Program-made: the position numbers and the translations under genes
Shown here: positions 17,776 through 26,967 of the stretch, piece by piece
Position numbering within the stretch: the first letter of the stretch is position 1
Layout of the letters: each line of letters starts with the position of its first letter
The notes under the pieces: generated by a model
Told to the model about the DNA's origin: nothing
Databases searched by the model: none
What the model saw: only the letters and a program-made list of their open reading frames with translations
From: an uncultured Pelagibacteraceae bacterium
Lineage (GTDB): Bacteria > Pseudomonadota > Alphaproteobacteria > Pelagibacterales > Pelagibacteraceae
NCBI GenBank assembly: GCA_905616445.1
Contig: CAJQSV010000013.1
Coordinates: 1 to 45,171, forward strand
Direction: 5' to 3'
DNA length: 45,171 bases

Positions 17776-19704
17776 ATGAATAAGCATTTGTGGCAACCTT
17801 CTGAGCAAAAAATTAAGGATTCAAGGTTGTTAGAGTTTACTAAGTTTGTTGGCTTTGAATCTAACAATAACTTTAAAAAACTATGGAAATGGAGTGTTTC
17901 AAATCCTGAAATATTTTGGACTAAATTTTGGGATTATTCGAAAATTATTGGAGATAAAGGGAAGGAAATAATTAGAAAAGATAAAGTTTTTAACAAAACT
18001 AAATTTTTTCCCGATTCTAGAATAAATTATTCTGAGAACATTCTCAAAAAAAAAAATGATAAAATTGCAATTAATTTTTTATCTGAAGCAGGATTTGAAG
18101 AAACTATTTCATGGAACCTCTTGTATGAAAAAGTCTGTAAATTTTCTTCTTACTTAAAGTCATTAGATTTAACAAAAGGAGATCGTGTCGCAGCTTATGT
18201 ACCAAATAAAATTGAGTCAATTATTTGTTTTTTAGCGTGTGCTAAAAATGGAATTATTTGGTCCTCTTGCTCTCCCGACTTTGGAACACAAGGTGTTATC
18301 GATCGATTTAAACAGATTGAACCTAAAGTTTTAATTACAAGTGACTATTATTTTTATAATGGAAAAAAAATTAATATATTGAATAAAGTGCACGACATAT
18401 TAAAAGCTATAACTTCTATAAAAAAAGTTATTGTTTTTCCATATAATAGAAATGAAAAAGTAGTTACTGAAGATTTTATAAATTTTGAAGATGTATTAAG
18501 TGAATCAGATTTTGATGAAACTTTTGAAAGATTTGAATTTAATCATCCAATCTACATTCTTTATTCAAGTGGTACTACTGGTAAGCCTAAATGTATTACA
18601 CATGGAACTGGTAACGTTTTAATTGAACACAACAAAGAATTCATACTTCATTGTGATGTTAAAGATAATGATAAATTATTTTATTACACTACAACTGGTT
18701 GGATGATGTGGAATTGGTTGGTTGGTGGTCTTGCTACCGGATCTTCAATTTTTTTATTTGATGGTGCTCCTACTTACCCAAAAATAAATGTTCTTTTAAA
18801 GCACTGTCAAAATAAACAAATAAATTTATTTGGTGTAAGTGCAAAATATATTGATCATCTCAAAAATGAAAAATTTAATAGTAATGGTTTGGATTTAAGT
18901 TCACTACGAATTATAGCATCTACAGGTTCTCCATTAGCGGAAGAAAGTTTTAAATATGTGTACGAAAATATTAAAGAAGATGTACATTTATCTTCTATTG
19001 CTGGCGGTACAGACATGGTGGGCTGTTTGGTTTTAGGCAATCTATATTCAGCCGTAAACAGGGGTGAAATTCAAGGCCAGAGTTTGGGTATTGATGTTGA
19101 TGTATTTACAGATGATGGGAAAACAACAAAAGATGGTGATAAAGGAGAGCTGGTAGTAAAACAACCATTTCCATCCATGCCAGTTAAATTTTGGGGAGAT
19201 ACTGATGGAGAAAAATACCACAATGCATATTTTACAAAATTTAAAAATATATGGCACCATGGGGATTTTATAGAAAGAACTACCAATAATGGATTTATTA
19301 TGAGAGGTAGGTCAGATACTACATTAAATCCAGGTGGTGTTAGAATAGGTACGGCTGAAATTTATCAGCAGGTTGAAGATATTAATTTCATTACAGAAGG
19401 ACTAGTTGTTGGTCAAAACTATAATGATGATGTCAGAATTGTCCTGTTTGTTACAACAAAAAATAATAAAGAAATAGATGAAGAAAAAATTAAATTGATT
19501 AAATCTAAAATTAGAAAAAATTGTTCTCCTAAACACGTGCCTTCAATTATTATAAAAGTTCCAGAGATACCAAGAACTAAAAGCGGTAAAATCGTAGAGC
19601 TTGCTGTTAAAAAAATAATTAGTGGTGAAGAGCTAAATAATTTAGAAGCAATAGCTAATCCTGAAAGTTTAAACTTCTTTAAAGATTTAAAAGAATTAAA
19701 ATAA
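17776..19704 (+). CDS. aacS: acetoacetyl-CoA synthetase
   Basis: An ANL-superfamily adenylate-forming enzyme converting acetoacetate, ATP and CoA to acetoacetyl-CoA. 642 residues, close to the family norm. The N-terminus (MNKHLWQPSEQKIKDS... WSVSNPEIFWTKFWDY) is specific to acetoacetyl-/acetyl-CoA synthetases. The ATP-binding P-loop is YSSGTTGKPK near 264-273, and TTGWMMWNWLVGGLATG is the acetoacetyl-CoA synthetase version of the substrate-pocket segment. The C-terminal catalytic lysine is in PRTKSGKIVE near 604. It converges on the thiolase gene with a single base between the two stops; together they convert acetoacetate to two acetyl-CoA. Confidence 0.9.
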   Translation: MNKHLWQPSEQKIKDSRLLEFTKFVGFESNNNFKKLWKWSVSNPEIFWTKFWDYSKIIGDKGKEIIRKDKVFNKTKFFPDSRINYSENILKKKNDKIAINFLSEAGFEETISWNLLYEKVCKFSSYLKSLDLTKGDRVAAYVPNKIESIICFLACAKNGIIWSSCSPDFGTQGVIDRFKQIEPKVLITSDYYFYNGKKINILNKVHDILKAITSIKKVIVFPYNRNEKVVTEDFINFEDVLSESDFDETFERFEFNHPIYILYSSGTTGKPKCITHGTGNVLIEHNKEFILHCDVKDNDKLFYYTTTGWMMWNWLVGGLATGSSIFLFDGAPTYPKINVLLKHCQNKQINLFGVSAKYIDHLKNEKFNSNGLDLSSLRIIASTGSPLAEESFKYVYENIKEDVHLSSIAGGTDMVGCLVLGNLYSAVNRGEIQGQSLGIDVDVFTDDGKTTKDGDKGELVVKQPFPSMPVKFWGDTDGEKYHNAYFTKFKNIWHHGDFIERTTNNGFIMRGRSDTTLNPGGVRIGTAEIYQQVEDINFITEGLVVGQNYNDDVRIVLFVTTKNNKEIDEEKIKLIKSKIRKNCSPKHVPSIIIKVPEIPRTKSGKIVELAVKKIISGEELNNLEAIANPESLNFFKDLKELK

Positions 19705-19705
19705 T

Positions 19706-20881
19706 TTATCTTTCAATGCACATGGCAATACCCATGCCACCACCGATACATAAGGTTGCTAGACCTTTATGTACATCTCTTTTCATCATTTCATGAATTA
19801 GGGTTACAAGTATTCTAGTCCCAGAAGCGCCAATTGGGTGACCTAAAGCGATAGCACCACCATTAACATTTACTTTTTCCTCCGGAATTGAAAGTGTTTT
19901 TAAAACAGCAATACTTTGAGCTGCAAATGCTTCGTTAACTTCAAAAAGATCTACGTCTTCAACTGACCAACCGGCAAGATCTAAAGCTTTTTTCGTAGAA
20001 GGAATTGGTCCTGTTCCCATCAAAGCTGGATCTACTCCGCAGCTTGCCCAGGATTTAATTGATACTAGTTTATCTAGTCCTCTTTTATCTGCCTCTTTAT
20101 TTGACATTAAGGTTACTGCAGCAGCACCATCATTTATGCCTGAAGCGTTTCCTGCTGTAACAGTTCCATCTTTTTGAAAAACAGGCTTTAGTCTTATCAA
20201 TGCTTCTAAGCTGATCCCTTCTCTTGGATGTTCATCTTTAATAAAATCTATTTCTGCTTTTTTTAATTTGATTTTAAAGTTTACTATTTCATCGTTAAAC
20301 TTATTATCTTTTTGAGCGTTCAAAGCTTTTTCTTGAGAGCTAAAAGCAAATTTATCTTGTTGATCTCTTGTCACTTGAAATTTTGTCGCAACATTTTCTG
20401 CGGTGATGCCCATGTGGTAACCATTAAAAGCATCCCATAATCCGTCCTTTATCATGGTATCTATTATTTGTGCATCTCCTAGTTTTTTACCATCTCTTAA
20501 ATGAATTGCATGTGGTGCTAAAGACATATTTTCTTGCCCACCCGCTATTACTATATTTGAGTCTGCAGATAAAATACTTTGAAATCCAGAAACTACAGAT
20601 CTAATCCCTGAGCCACAAACTTGATTTACAATATAAGCAGGTTTTTCTTTTGGAATACCCGCGTTAACAGCAGCTTGTCTTGCTGGATTTTGGCCTGTAC
20701 CACCAGTAAGAACTTGACCCATGATAACTTCGTCAACATCAGCCGGTTTTAATTTTGATCTTTTGATAGACTCAACAATTACAGAGCAGCCCAATTGATT
20801 TGCAGGTATATTTTTTAACGATTTACCAAGAGATCCAACGGCTGTTCTTGTTGCTGATGTTATTACTATCGAATTTGTCAT
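19706..20881 (-). CDS. acetyl-CoA acetyltransferase (thiolase)
   Basis: A thiolase interconverting acetoacetyl-CoA plus CoA and two acetyl-CoA. 391 residues with the full catalytic set in standard positions: C89 (NQVCGSG), H348 (LGHPIGASG) and C378 (LCIGGGMG). NEAFAAQ and the adenine-binding region are also as in PhaA/AtoB. It lies 1 base from the convergent aacS stop and 39 bases after the TRAP permease on the same strand. Whether it works in breakdown (with aacS) or in polyhydroxybutyrate synthesis cannot be decided; no phaB or phaC is in the window, so the catabolic reading is favoured. Confidence 0.93.
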   Translation of the reverse strand: MTNSIVITSATRTAVGSLGKSLKNIPANQLGCSVIVESIKRSKLKPADVDEVIMGQVLTGGTGQNPARQAAVNAGIPKEKPAYIVNQVCGSGIRSVVSGFQSILSADSNIVIAGGQENMSLAPHAIHLRDGKKLGDAQIIDTMIKDGLWDAFNGYHMGITAENVATKFQVTRDQQDKFAFSSQEKALNAQKDNKFNDEIVNFKIKLKKAEIDFIKDEHPREGISLEALIRLKPVFQKDGTVTAGNASGINDGAAAVTLMSNKEADKRGLDKLVSIKSWASCGVDPALMGTGPIPSTKKALDLAGWSVEDVDLFEVNEAFAAQSIAVLKTLSIPEEKVNVNGGAIALGHPIGASGTRILVTLIHEMMKRDVHKGLATLCIGGGMGIAMCIER

Positions 20882-20920
20882 GACTTAATATACAAATTTT
20901 AACGCTTTAATTACAGTCTT

Positions 20921-23248
20921 TTAATTCTTTTTTCTCTTATAGTTCAAATAACCAAAGCCAAAAAGAAGTAAGAATGAGAACGGATATACTATTGCTTTGT
21001 TTGGTCTTTCTAGATTTTCAACTTTAAAATTACTAATTATATCTCCAGTTTTAACTCCTGACTTTTTTGCTAAACTATCCCAAGTAATTTTGTTAATAAT
21101 TATTTTACTATTTTTCTCTAATAAGTTTATTCCGTAATCTTTAACTGTAAAATTTTGATTAAAGCTTTTTTTATTAATTACAAACAATTTATACCTATCT
21201 CCATATTCTGATGGTCTAGTTACTTTGATGTGTACTTCACGATTTGTATCAAGTGAGAGTGGTTCAATTTTTTTAACAGATAGTTGTTGTTGTTCAAATT
21301 TAGGATAAAATTTATTAAGAACTGCTTCAGGTGCTAAGAGAGATAGTGAAATAAATAAAAAAACAATTATTTCATACCATCTTAATTTATTAATAAACCA
21401 ACCCTGGGTTGCTGAAGTAAACACTAATATTCCTACTAAAGATGTAACTATGACAGTTAAGCCATGCCAGACGTTTTCTATTCCGATTAAAAGCAACTCG
21501 TGATTAAATAAAAAAACTATTGGAAGTATTCCAGTTCTTAAACTATACCAAAATGCTTGAACGCCTGTTCTTAGTGGGTCTCCACCTGAAATCGCAGCCG
21601 CAGCATAAGATGCTAAACCTACTGGAGGTGTGACGTCTGCCATTAAACCATAGTAAAATACAAATAAATGCACAGCTATAAGTGGAAATATATAACCAGA
21701 CGCATTGCCTACATCTACTAAAACTGTTGCCATTAATGAGGCAACAACAACATAATTTGCGGTTGTAGGAAGGCCCATTCCAAGAAGTAAACACAAAATT
21801 ATTGTTAAAAATAATAAAATTATAACATTGTCCTTAGCGATACTTTCGATAACTATAATTAAATTAGTACTTAAGCCTGTGGAACCAACAGCACCAACTA
21901 TTACACCAGCTGTCGCTATAGCAATACCAACACCAACCATGTTTAATGCCCCTTTTTCAAATCCTACTATTGTTTCACTAAACCAAATTTTGAGTGCATT
22001 TATAAAATTAGATTCTTTTACCACTCTGCTTGCCAGATTAACTATTAACAAAGAAATTGTTGCATAAAATATAGAATACGAAGCAGTAAATCTTACAAAA
22101 ACTAACAAATAAATTAAAACAAATATCGGGATTAAAAAATGAAGACCTGAAAAAAAAGTTTTTTTTAAATTAGGAACGTCGCTATCATCCATTCCTTTTA
22201 GACCAAGTTTTAAAGCTTCAAGATGTGAAATATAAAAAAGAGCCAAATAAGATATTATCGCTGGTAAAAAAGCGTGTTTAACTATTTCAAAATATGTAAC
22301 ACCAATAAAACTTGCCATAACAAATGCAGCTGCGCCCATTACAGGTGGCATAATTTGTCCATTAACTGACGCGGATACTTCAATAGCTCCTGCTTTTTCT
22401 TTTGAAAAACCAGATTTTTTCATAATTGGAATCGTAAATGTTCCAGTGGTAACGGTATTAGCAATTGAAGAACCTGATATTAATCCTGTCATACCTGAAC
22501 CAAGAATTGCAGCTTTAGCTGGGCCACCACGCATTTTTCCTACCATTGCAAAAGCTAAATCTAAAAAATATTTTCCTCCACCTGCTTTTTCTAAAAGTGC
22601 CCCAAAAAGAACGAAAAGAAAAATAAAATCAACTGAAACTCCAATGGGTATTCCAAATATAGCTTCTTGATCAAACCACTGAAAACCAACTAATCTTTTT
22701 AAAGAAAGACCTCCGTGAGATATAATGTCAGGAGCATATCTTCCGAAATATGAAAACAATAAAAAACAAAGAGCAATTATAACTAACGGCATACCTATCG
22801 CTCTTCTTGTTGCTTCAAGTAAAATAGTAATTCCAATCATTCCAATGATTATCTCAACTGGAATTGTAAATTGACCGATACTATATTTTAAAAGAATGCC
22901 CCCTCTGTCAATTAATTGATCATAAAAAAAATAAATATAAAGACAACAGAATGCCCCTATTAAACTAATTGAAATATCAATTATTGAAATTTTTTTTCTT
23001 TTAGAAAAAGGATATATCAAAAATACTAATGTTAAAGCAAATCCTAAGTGAATAGCTCTAGCAGGCAGTCCTTTAAACATTCCAATATCAAACCAGAAAG
23101 GAAATGGTGAAGCATACCAAAGCTGAAATAGAGTCCAAATTATTGCTATTGAAGAGACAATTTTTAAATGAATACCAGAAAGGTTTCTAGTGGGCGATAG
23201 ATCTTCATAAATTCTATCTTTAACATTACTTTTTAAATTTTTATTCAT
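20921..23248 (-). CDS. TRAP transporter fused permease (TAXI type, with C-terminal DUF3394-like domain)
   Basis: The sodium-coupled inner-membrane component of a TAXI-type TRAP transporter, with the small (4TM) and large (12TM) subunits fused. 775 residues from the ATG at 23248. Diagnostic stretches include FGALLEKAGGGKYFLDLAFA, GSGMTGLISGSSIANTVTTG, VNGQIMPPVMGAAAFVMA and LGMGLPTTANYVVVASLMA. The soluble part after about 650 (EVHIKVTRPSEYGDRYKL... WDSLAKKSGVKTGDIISNF) looks like the DUF3394 extension with a PDZ-like core, then a last membrane span. A longer open frame to 23287 is rejected because it runs through the terminator after the binding-protein gene. Confidence 0.92.
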   Translation of the reverse strand: MNKNLKSNVKDRIYEDLSPTRNLSGIHLKIVSSIAIIWTLFQLWYASPFPFWFDIGMFKGLPARAIHLGFALTLVFLIYPFSKRKKISIIDISISLIGAFCCLYIYFFYDQLIDRGGILLKYSIGQFTIPVEIIIGMIGITILLEATRRAIGMPLVIIALCFLLFSYFGRYAPDIISHGGLSLKRLVGFQWFDQEAIFGIPIGVSVDFIFLFVLFGALLEKAGGGKYFLDLAFAMVGKMRGGPAKAAILGSGMTGLISGSSIANTVTTGTFTIPIMKKSGFSKEKAGAIEVSASVNGQIMPPVMGAAAFVMASFIGVTYFEIVKHAFLPAIISYLALFYISHLEALKLGLKGMDDSDVPNLKKTFFSGLHFLIPIFVLIYLLVFVRFTASYSIFYATISLLIVNLASRVVKESNFINALKIWFSETIVGFEKGALNMVGVGIAIATAGVIVGAVGSTGLSTNLIIVIESIAKDNVIILLFLTIILCLLLGMGLPTTANYVVVASLMATVLVDVGNASGYIFPLIAVHLFVFYYGLMADVTPPVGLASYAAAAISGGDPLRTGVQAFWYSLRTGILPIVFLFNHELLLIGIENVWHGLTVIVTSLVGILVFTSATQGWFINKLRWYEIIVFLFISLSLLAPEAVLNKFYPKFEQQQLSVKKIEPLSLDTNREVHIKVTRPSEYGDRYKLFVINKKSFNQNFTVKDYGINLLEKNSKIIINKITWDSLAKKSGVKTGDIISNFKVENLERPNKAIVYPFSFLLLFGFGYLNYKRKKN

Positions 23249-23275
23249 TTTGAGGGAACATAACTTATTATAAAA

Positions 23276-23305
23276 AAAAAGGCCCAAAATAATTTGGGCC
23301 TTTTT
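23276..23305 (-). terminator. rho-independent terminator between the TAXI binding protein and the TRAP permease
   Basis: On the minus strand, AAAAAGGCCCAAA (arm), a 4-base loop and TTTGGGCCTTTTT form a 13-bp perfect stem followed by a run of nine Ts. It begins about 20 bases after the binding-protein stop and ends 28 bases before the permease ATG. Expected to cut most transcripts after the binding-protein gene, which is needed in excess over the permease. Confidence 0.88.
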
Positions 23306-23325
23306 AATTTAAATTATTACTTAGA

Positions 23326-24330
23326 TTACATCAAGCCGACTTCTTTGTAATACTTGATTGCACCTGGGTGTAATGGAGCAGATAAACCATCTTTAATCAT
23401 GTTTTTCTTTTCCAAAAATCCAAACGCAGGATGTTGAGCTTTAAAATCATCAAAGTTTTCCATCACGGCTTTTGTTACTAAATAAACAAGTTCATCGGAA
23501 ACAGTGGCGCTAGTTACTACTGTGGCTTTTACACCAAAAGTTGTAGCATCTTTTTTCTGATTTGAATAAGTTCCTTTAGGAATTACAGCTTTTGCATAGT
23601 AGTCTGCTCCACTGATTAATCCTTTTACTTGAGAGCCTGTTAGGTTTATTGGGCTAGCTTTTGCTCCGCAAGTAGCTGCTTGTTCCATAGCACCATTTGG
23701 AAATCCTACTGAGTATCCAAATGCATCTATTTTACCATCACATAAAGCTTTTACTTGTTCAGAAGAAGTTAGTTCTGTAGTTGATTTGAAATAACTATTG
23801 TCAACTCCCATTGCTTTCATAAGTTCTTCCATAGTTCCTCTTTGACCAGAACCAGGGTTACCTATGTTAACAGTTTTGCCTTTAAGACCTTTAAAATCTT
23901 TAACTTTAGATTTTTTGCTGGCCCAGATTTGAAAAGGTTCGTTGTGAACTGAGAATACAGCTCTTAAATTTCCAAACTTTTTTCCTTTCCATTTGCTAGA
24001 TCCGTTAACAGCATGATACTGCCAGTCAGATTGTGCTACACCAAATTGGAATTCACCATCTTTAATTTGACCGATGTTATAGTTTGATCCACCTGTTGAT
24101 GGAGCAGTACATCTATATGCTGTGTCTATACCCTTTTTTCTTCCATGCTCTTTGGCTATCGCTTGTTTGTGCAACATTTTACAAATTGCATTACCTGTTT
24201 GGAAATATACTCCAGTAGGTCCACCAGTGCCGATTGTAAAGAACTCTGCTGATTTTGCTATTGAAGTAAATGAGCTTGTTATAGCAAACATTACTAGAAA
24301 AGCAGAAATCAATGATGTTATTTTTTTCAT
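23326..24330 (-). CDS. TAXI-family TRAP transporter solute-binding protein
   Basis: Periplasmic receptor for the adjacent fused TRAP permease. 334 residues with a signal peptide (hydrophobic core then SIAKSA, cleavage near 28) and the TAXI hallmark FFTIGTGGPTGVYFQTGNAICKML. Other conserved segments are FQFGVAQSDWQYHAVNG, AVFSVHNEPFQIWASKKS and GKTVNIGNPGSGQRGTMEEL. TGAGGA lies 5-10 bases before the ATG. Characterised TAXI proteins bind glutamate or 2-oxoglutarate-like acids; the substrate here is not visible. It is transcribed after the aminotransferase gene (69 bp gap) and followed by a strong terminator. Confidence 0.92.
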   Translation of the reverse strand: MKKITSLISAFLVMFAITSSFTSIAKSAEFFTIGTGGPTGVYFQTGNAICKMLHKQAIAKEHGRKKGIDTAYRCTAPSTGGSNYNIGQIKDGEFQFGVAQSDWQYHAVNGSSKWKGKKFGNLRAVFSVHNEPFQIWASKKSKVKDFKGLKGKTVNIGNPGSGQRGTMEELMKAMGVDNSYFKSTTELTSSEQVKALCDGKIDAFGYSVGFPNGAMEQAATCGAKASPINLTGSQVKGLISGADYYAKAVIPKGTYSNQKKDATTFGVKATVVTSATVSDELVYLVTKAVMENFDDFKAQHPAFGFLEKKNMIKDGLSAPLHPGAIKYYKEVGLM

Positions 24331-24398
24331 TTTTTCCTCATTGTTTAATTTAATTCGTATATTAAACTACGTTAAGCTTAGAAGGTCAAAGAAGAAAT

Positions 24399-25637
24399 TT
24401 ATAATTTTTTAGCCCAATTTGAAAGGGCTTTTGTGCCATCAACAACGTTTGGTGCATATTTTTCTACATCAAAACTATTAATTTTTTTATTTAAAGTAAC
24501 GTTTTTTAAGAAATTACTTCCGTCAAAATCTGTAAAACTCAACCTTGCTAGCATTTTATTTGGTTTAAAACCGAATGCAGAGCCAGGTAATAACGCAACA
24601 CTAGTTTCTTTTAAAACCGCAGCACACATGTCTGATGAAGTTTTATATTTTTTATTGATAAATTCTGGCATTAAATAAAAGCCACCTTGTGGTGGATTAA
24701 TCAATACTTTATTTGATCTTAAATTTTTATAGACATACATGCCTACTGTTTCTAAAATATTTGTAGTTTTTAATTTATAGTCACTATAATTGCCTTGATA
24801 CGCTTCTAAGGCTGCATACTGAATAGGGCTGGTAACTGTCGAAAAAGTCTCACTTGCTAAAACTTTCAAATTATCCATTAGTTTTTTTAATTCTTTGGGC
24901 GCAGCAAAAAAACCAAGCCTCCATCCTCCTGCACCACACCACTTACTTAAACCACCAGTAATACAAGTTCCTTCAGGGTAGTGTTTAGCTATAGAATTAT
25001 ATTTTTTATTAAATTTAAGATCAGTATATATTTCATCAGAAAGAATTATAATTTTATATTTTCTGGCAACTTTACTAAGTTCTTCTAAATTATTACAAGT
25101 TGTCCCAGATGGATTGTTTGGTGAATTTAATATTAAAATAATATTTTTATTTTTAATCAATTTTATTTTTTTCTCTAATTCTGAGGCCGTAGGAAACCAA
25201 TTGTTGTCAGCAGAAGTTTGAATCCAATGAACTTTGTTAGAAGCAATATTTGCTTGTGGGGCGTAAGAAACCCAACTAGGTGCTGGTAAAATTATGTCAC
25301 CGTTGAATGCCATGTGCATTAAAAACATCCCTTCCTTAGAACCAGGTGTGATAATTATATCTTCTTTTAAAAAAATATTTCCAGTTTTTTCACTTAAGTA
25401 ATTTGAGATTGCCTCTCTAAGTTCCGGCAACCCTTGCATTGGAAGATAATCTTTTTTATAGGCATTTTCTTTTAAAACGGATACTATTTTTTCAGGCACT
25501 GGAAAAGGCGACTGTCCAAAACCAAAACGATAGACTTTTTTACCTCTTGATATTAATTCTTTTGATTTTTCGTTTATAGCTAATGTAGCTGAAGGTTCTA
25601 GCTTAATTAGATTTTTTTTAATTAAATTTTTATTCAT
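24399..25637 (-). CDS. class I/II PLP aminotransferase
   Basis: A fold-type I aminotransferase of 412 residues. FGFGQSPFPVPEKIV (about 38-52) and LPMQGLPELREAI are the usual N-terminal blocks. ILNSPNNPSGTTCN and ILSDEIYTDL carry PLP-binding Asn and Asp/Tyr, and the PLP lysine is in TGGLSKWCGAGGWRLGF near 231. The relatives I recall act on aspartate, aromatic or branched amino acids, so the substrate is open. It is upstream of the TAXI binding protein on the same strand. That arrangement suggests, but does not prove, that it handles an imported amino or keto acid. Confidence 0.85.
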   Translation of the reverse strand: MNKNLIKKNLIKLEPSATLAINEKSKELISRGKKVYRFGFGQSPFPVPEKIVSVLKENAYKKDYLPMQGLPELREAISNYLSEKTGNIFLKEDIIITPGSKEGMFLMHMAFNGDIILPAPSWVSYAPQANIASNKVHWIQTSADNNWFPTASELEKKIKLIKNKNIILILNSPNNPSGTTCNNLEELSKVARKYKIIILSDEIYTDLKFNKKYNSIAKHYPEGTCITGGLSKWCGAGGWRLGFFAAPKELKKLMDNLKVLASETFSTVTSPIQYAALEAYQGNYSDYKLKTTNILETVGMYVYKNLRSNKVLINPPQGGFYLMPEFINKKYKTSSDMCAAVLKETSVALLPGSAFGFKPNKMLARLSFTDFDGSNFLKNVTLNKKINSFDVEKYAPNVVDGTKALSNWAKKL

Positions 25638-25760
25638 ATTAGTTGTTATGTTTTACACATTTTAAAATTAAATACCAAAAATTTTTTTTATTTCAGAAAA
25701 ATATCTTACTAGGCAATGCATGTTGGACGGTATTTTAAATTCCTAAAAATTTGAATTTGT

Positions 25761-25837
25761 TGGTGCGCCCTGGAGGATTCGAACCTCCGACCCTCGGTTT
25801 AGAAAACCGATGCTCTATCCAACTGAGCTAAGGGCGC
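25761..25837 (-). tRNA. tRNA-Arg (anticodon TCT)
   Basis: On the minus strand, GCGCCCT pairs with AGGGCGC, followed by A and an encoded CCA (77 bases in total). The D arm is AGCTCAGTTGGATAGAGC. The anticodon stem TCGGT/ACCGA encloses loop TTTCTAA, so the anticodon is TCT (reads AGA/AGG). The T arm contains GGTTCGAATCC. The AGA codon is frequent in this AT-rich genome. Confidence 0.97.
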
Positions 25838-25904
25838 TCTTAGTTTAATTTAATACAACTTAAGTAATAGAAAAAGTTAAAATTAATTAAGTTTTAAGTT
25901 TCTA

Positions 25905-26963
25905 TTAGAAACAAACTATATGATCAATATTAATAGGTCTTTTAATGCCAAATTTTTCATCGACTTCATGCTGGTGAATGTGGTGTGAATGAACAAATAC
26001 TGGAATCATTAAATTACTTGGGGTTTTAAGTGTATATATAAAGTTAGTTCCTCGAAATTGTCTGTCGACAACTTCTAGCTTTAAATTACTTCCGTCATCG
26101 TGCTCTAAATCTTCGGGTTGTATTAACAGCTTGACGTCTGATCCTTTTGGGTAGTGCTTGATGAAATTACCTTTGATTGTGCCAAGATCAAGACTTTCTA
26201 GGGTATTTTCTCCAGTAACTTTTGCCGGTATCAGAGTTCCTCTATTTAAAAAATTTACTACTTCAATAGAGTTTGGAAAGTGATAAACGTTATACGGATC
26301 GTCGTATTGTTTGAGTTGACCATCTAAAATAATTCCACATTTAGTTCCTAAATAAAAAGCTTCGTAAGAGTCATGAGTTACAATTATAGTTGTTATTTTA
26401 TGTTCTGTTAATATTTTTTTTAGCTTAACTTGGATTTCCTCTTTAAAGTTTTGATCGATATTAGACAAAGGTTCGTCTAATAATAATAAGTCTGGATTTG
26501 ACAAAAGAGATCTAGCCAGTGATGCTCTTTGAGCTTCTCCAGAGCTTATTTGATGTGGATATTTATCTTTTATATGCTCTAAATGTAAAAATTTAATCAC
26601 TTCATTAATATTTAAATTTTTTTTCTTATCCTTGTTTCTCTCAGCTCCGAACTCTATGTTTTGAATAACGTTATAGTGTGGAAATAATGAATTATCTTGA
26701 AATGCTAAAGAAATATTTCTATTTTCTGGTTCAACATACGTATCATTGGAAGATATTACACGATTATTTAAAGTAATTTTTCCAGAATCAATTCTTTCGA
26801 GACCTGCAATAGTTCTTAATATTGTAGTTTTACCTATTCCAGAAGGACCCAATAAACAAATTATATCGCCTTTGTTTTCAATCTGAAAAGAAACATTGTT
26901 AACTTTATTTTTAGCGCTAGCTGTAAAAGTTACATTATCTATCTCTAAAAAAAATTTTTTCAT
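25905..26963 (-). CDS. fbpC: Fe(III) ABC transporter, ATP-binding protein
   Basis: The ATPase of the ferric-iron importer encoded in this operon. 352 residues with Walker A LGPSGIGKTT (38-47), Q-loop AFQDNSLFPHY, Walker B LLLLDEPLSNID (159-170) and H-loop IVTHDSYEA. The signature is the variant ISSGEAQRASLAR (139-151). The C-terminal about 110 residues form a TOBE-like regulatory domain (LIPAKVTGENTLESLDLG, LLIQPEDLEH). It begins 4 bases after the permease stop. FbpC, SfuC and FutC are equivalent names; the iron substrate is inferred from the binding protein and the Fur-type operators. Confidence 0.88.
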   Translation of the reverse strand: MKKFFLEIDNVTFTASAKNKVNNVSFQIENKGDIICLLGPSGIGKTTILRTIAGLERIDSGKITLNNRVISSNDTYVEPENRNISLAFQDNSLFPHYNVIQNIEFGAERNKDKKKNLNINEVIKFLHLEHIKDKYPHQISSGEAQRASLARSLLSNPDLLLLDEPLSNIDQNFKEEIQVKLKKILTEHKITTIIVTHDSYEAFYLGTKCGIILDGQLKQYDDPYNVYHFPNSIEVVNFLNRGTLIPAKVTGENTLESLDLGTIKGNFIKHYPKGSDVKLLIQPEDLEHDDGSNLKLEVVDRQFRGTNFIYTLKTPSNLMIPVFVHSHHIHQHEVDEKFGIKRPINIDHIVCF

Positions 26964-26967
26964 AATT

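Noticed and set aside
23249-23287. Extended N-terminus of the TRAP permease
   Set aside because: The extra codons are coded by the terminator hairpin of the binding-protein gene.
25698-25740. Imperfect long-range pairing (AAAATA...TATTTT) between tRNA-Arg and the aminotransferase
   Set aside because: Only six A/T pairs and a 25-base loop; not convincing as terminator or riboswitch.
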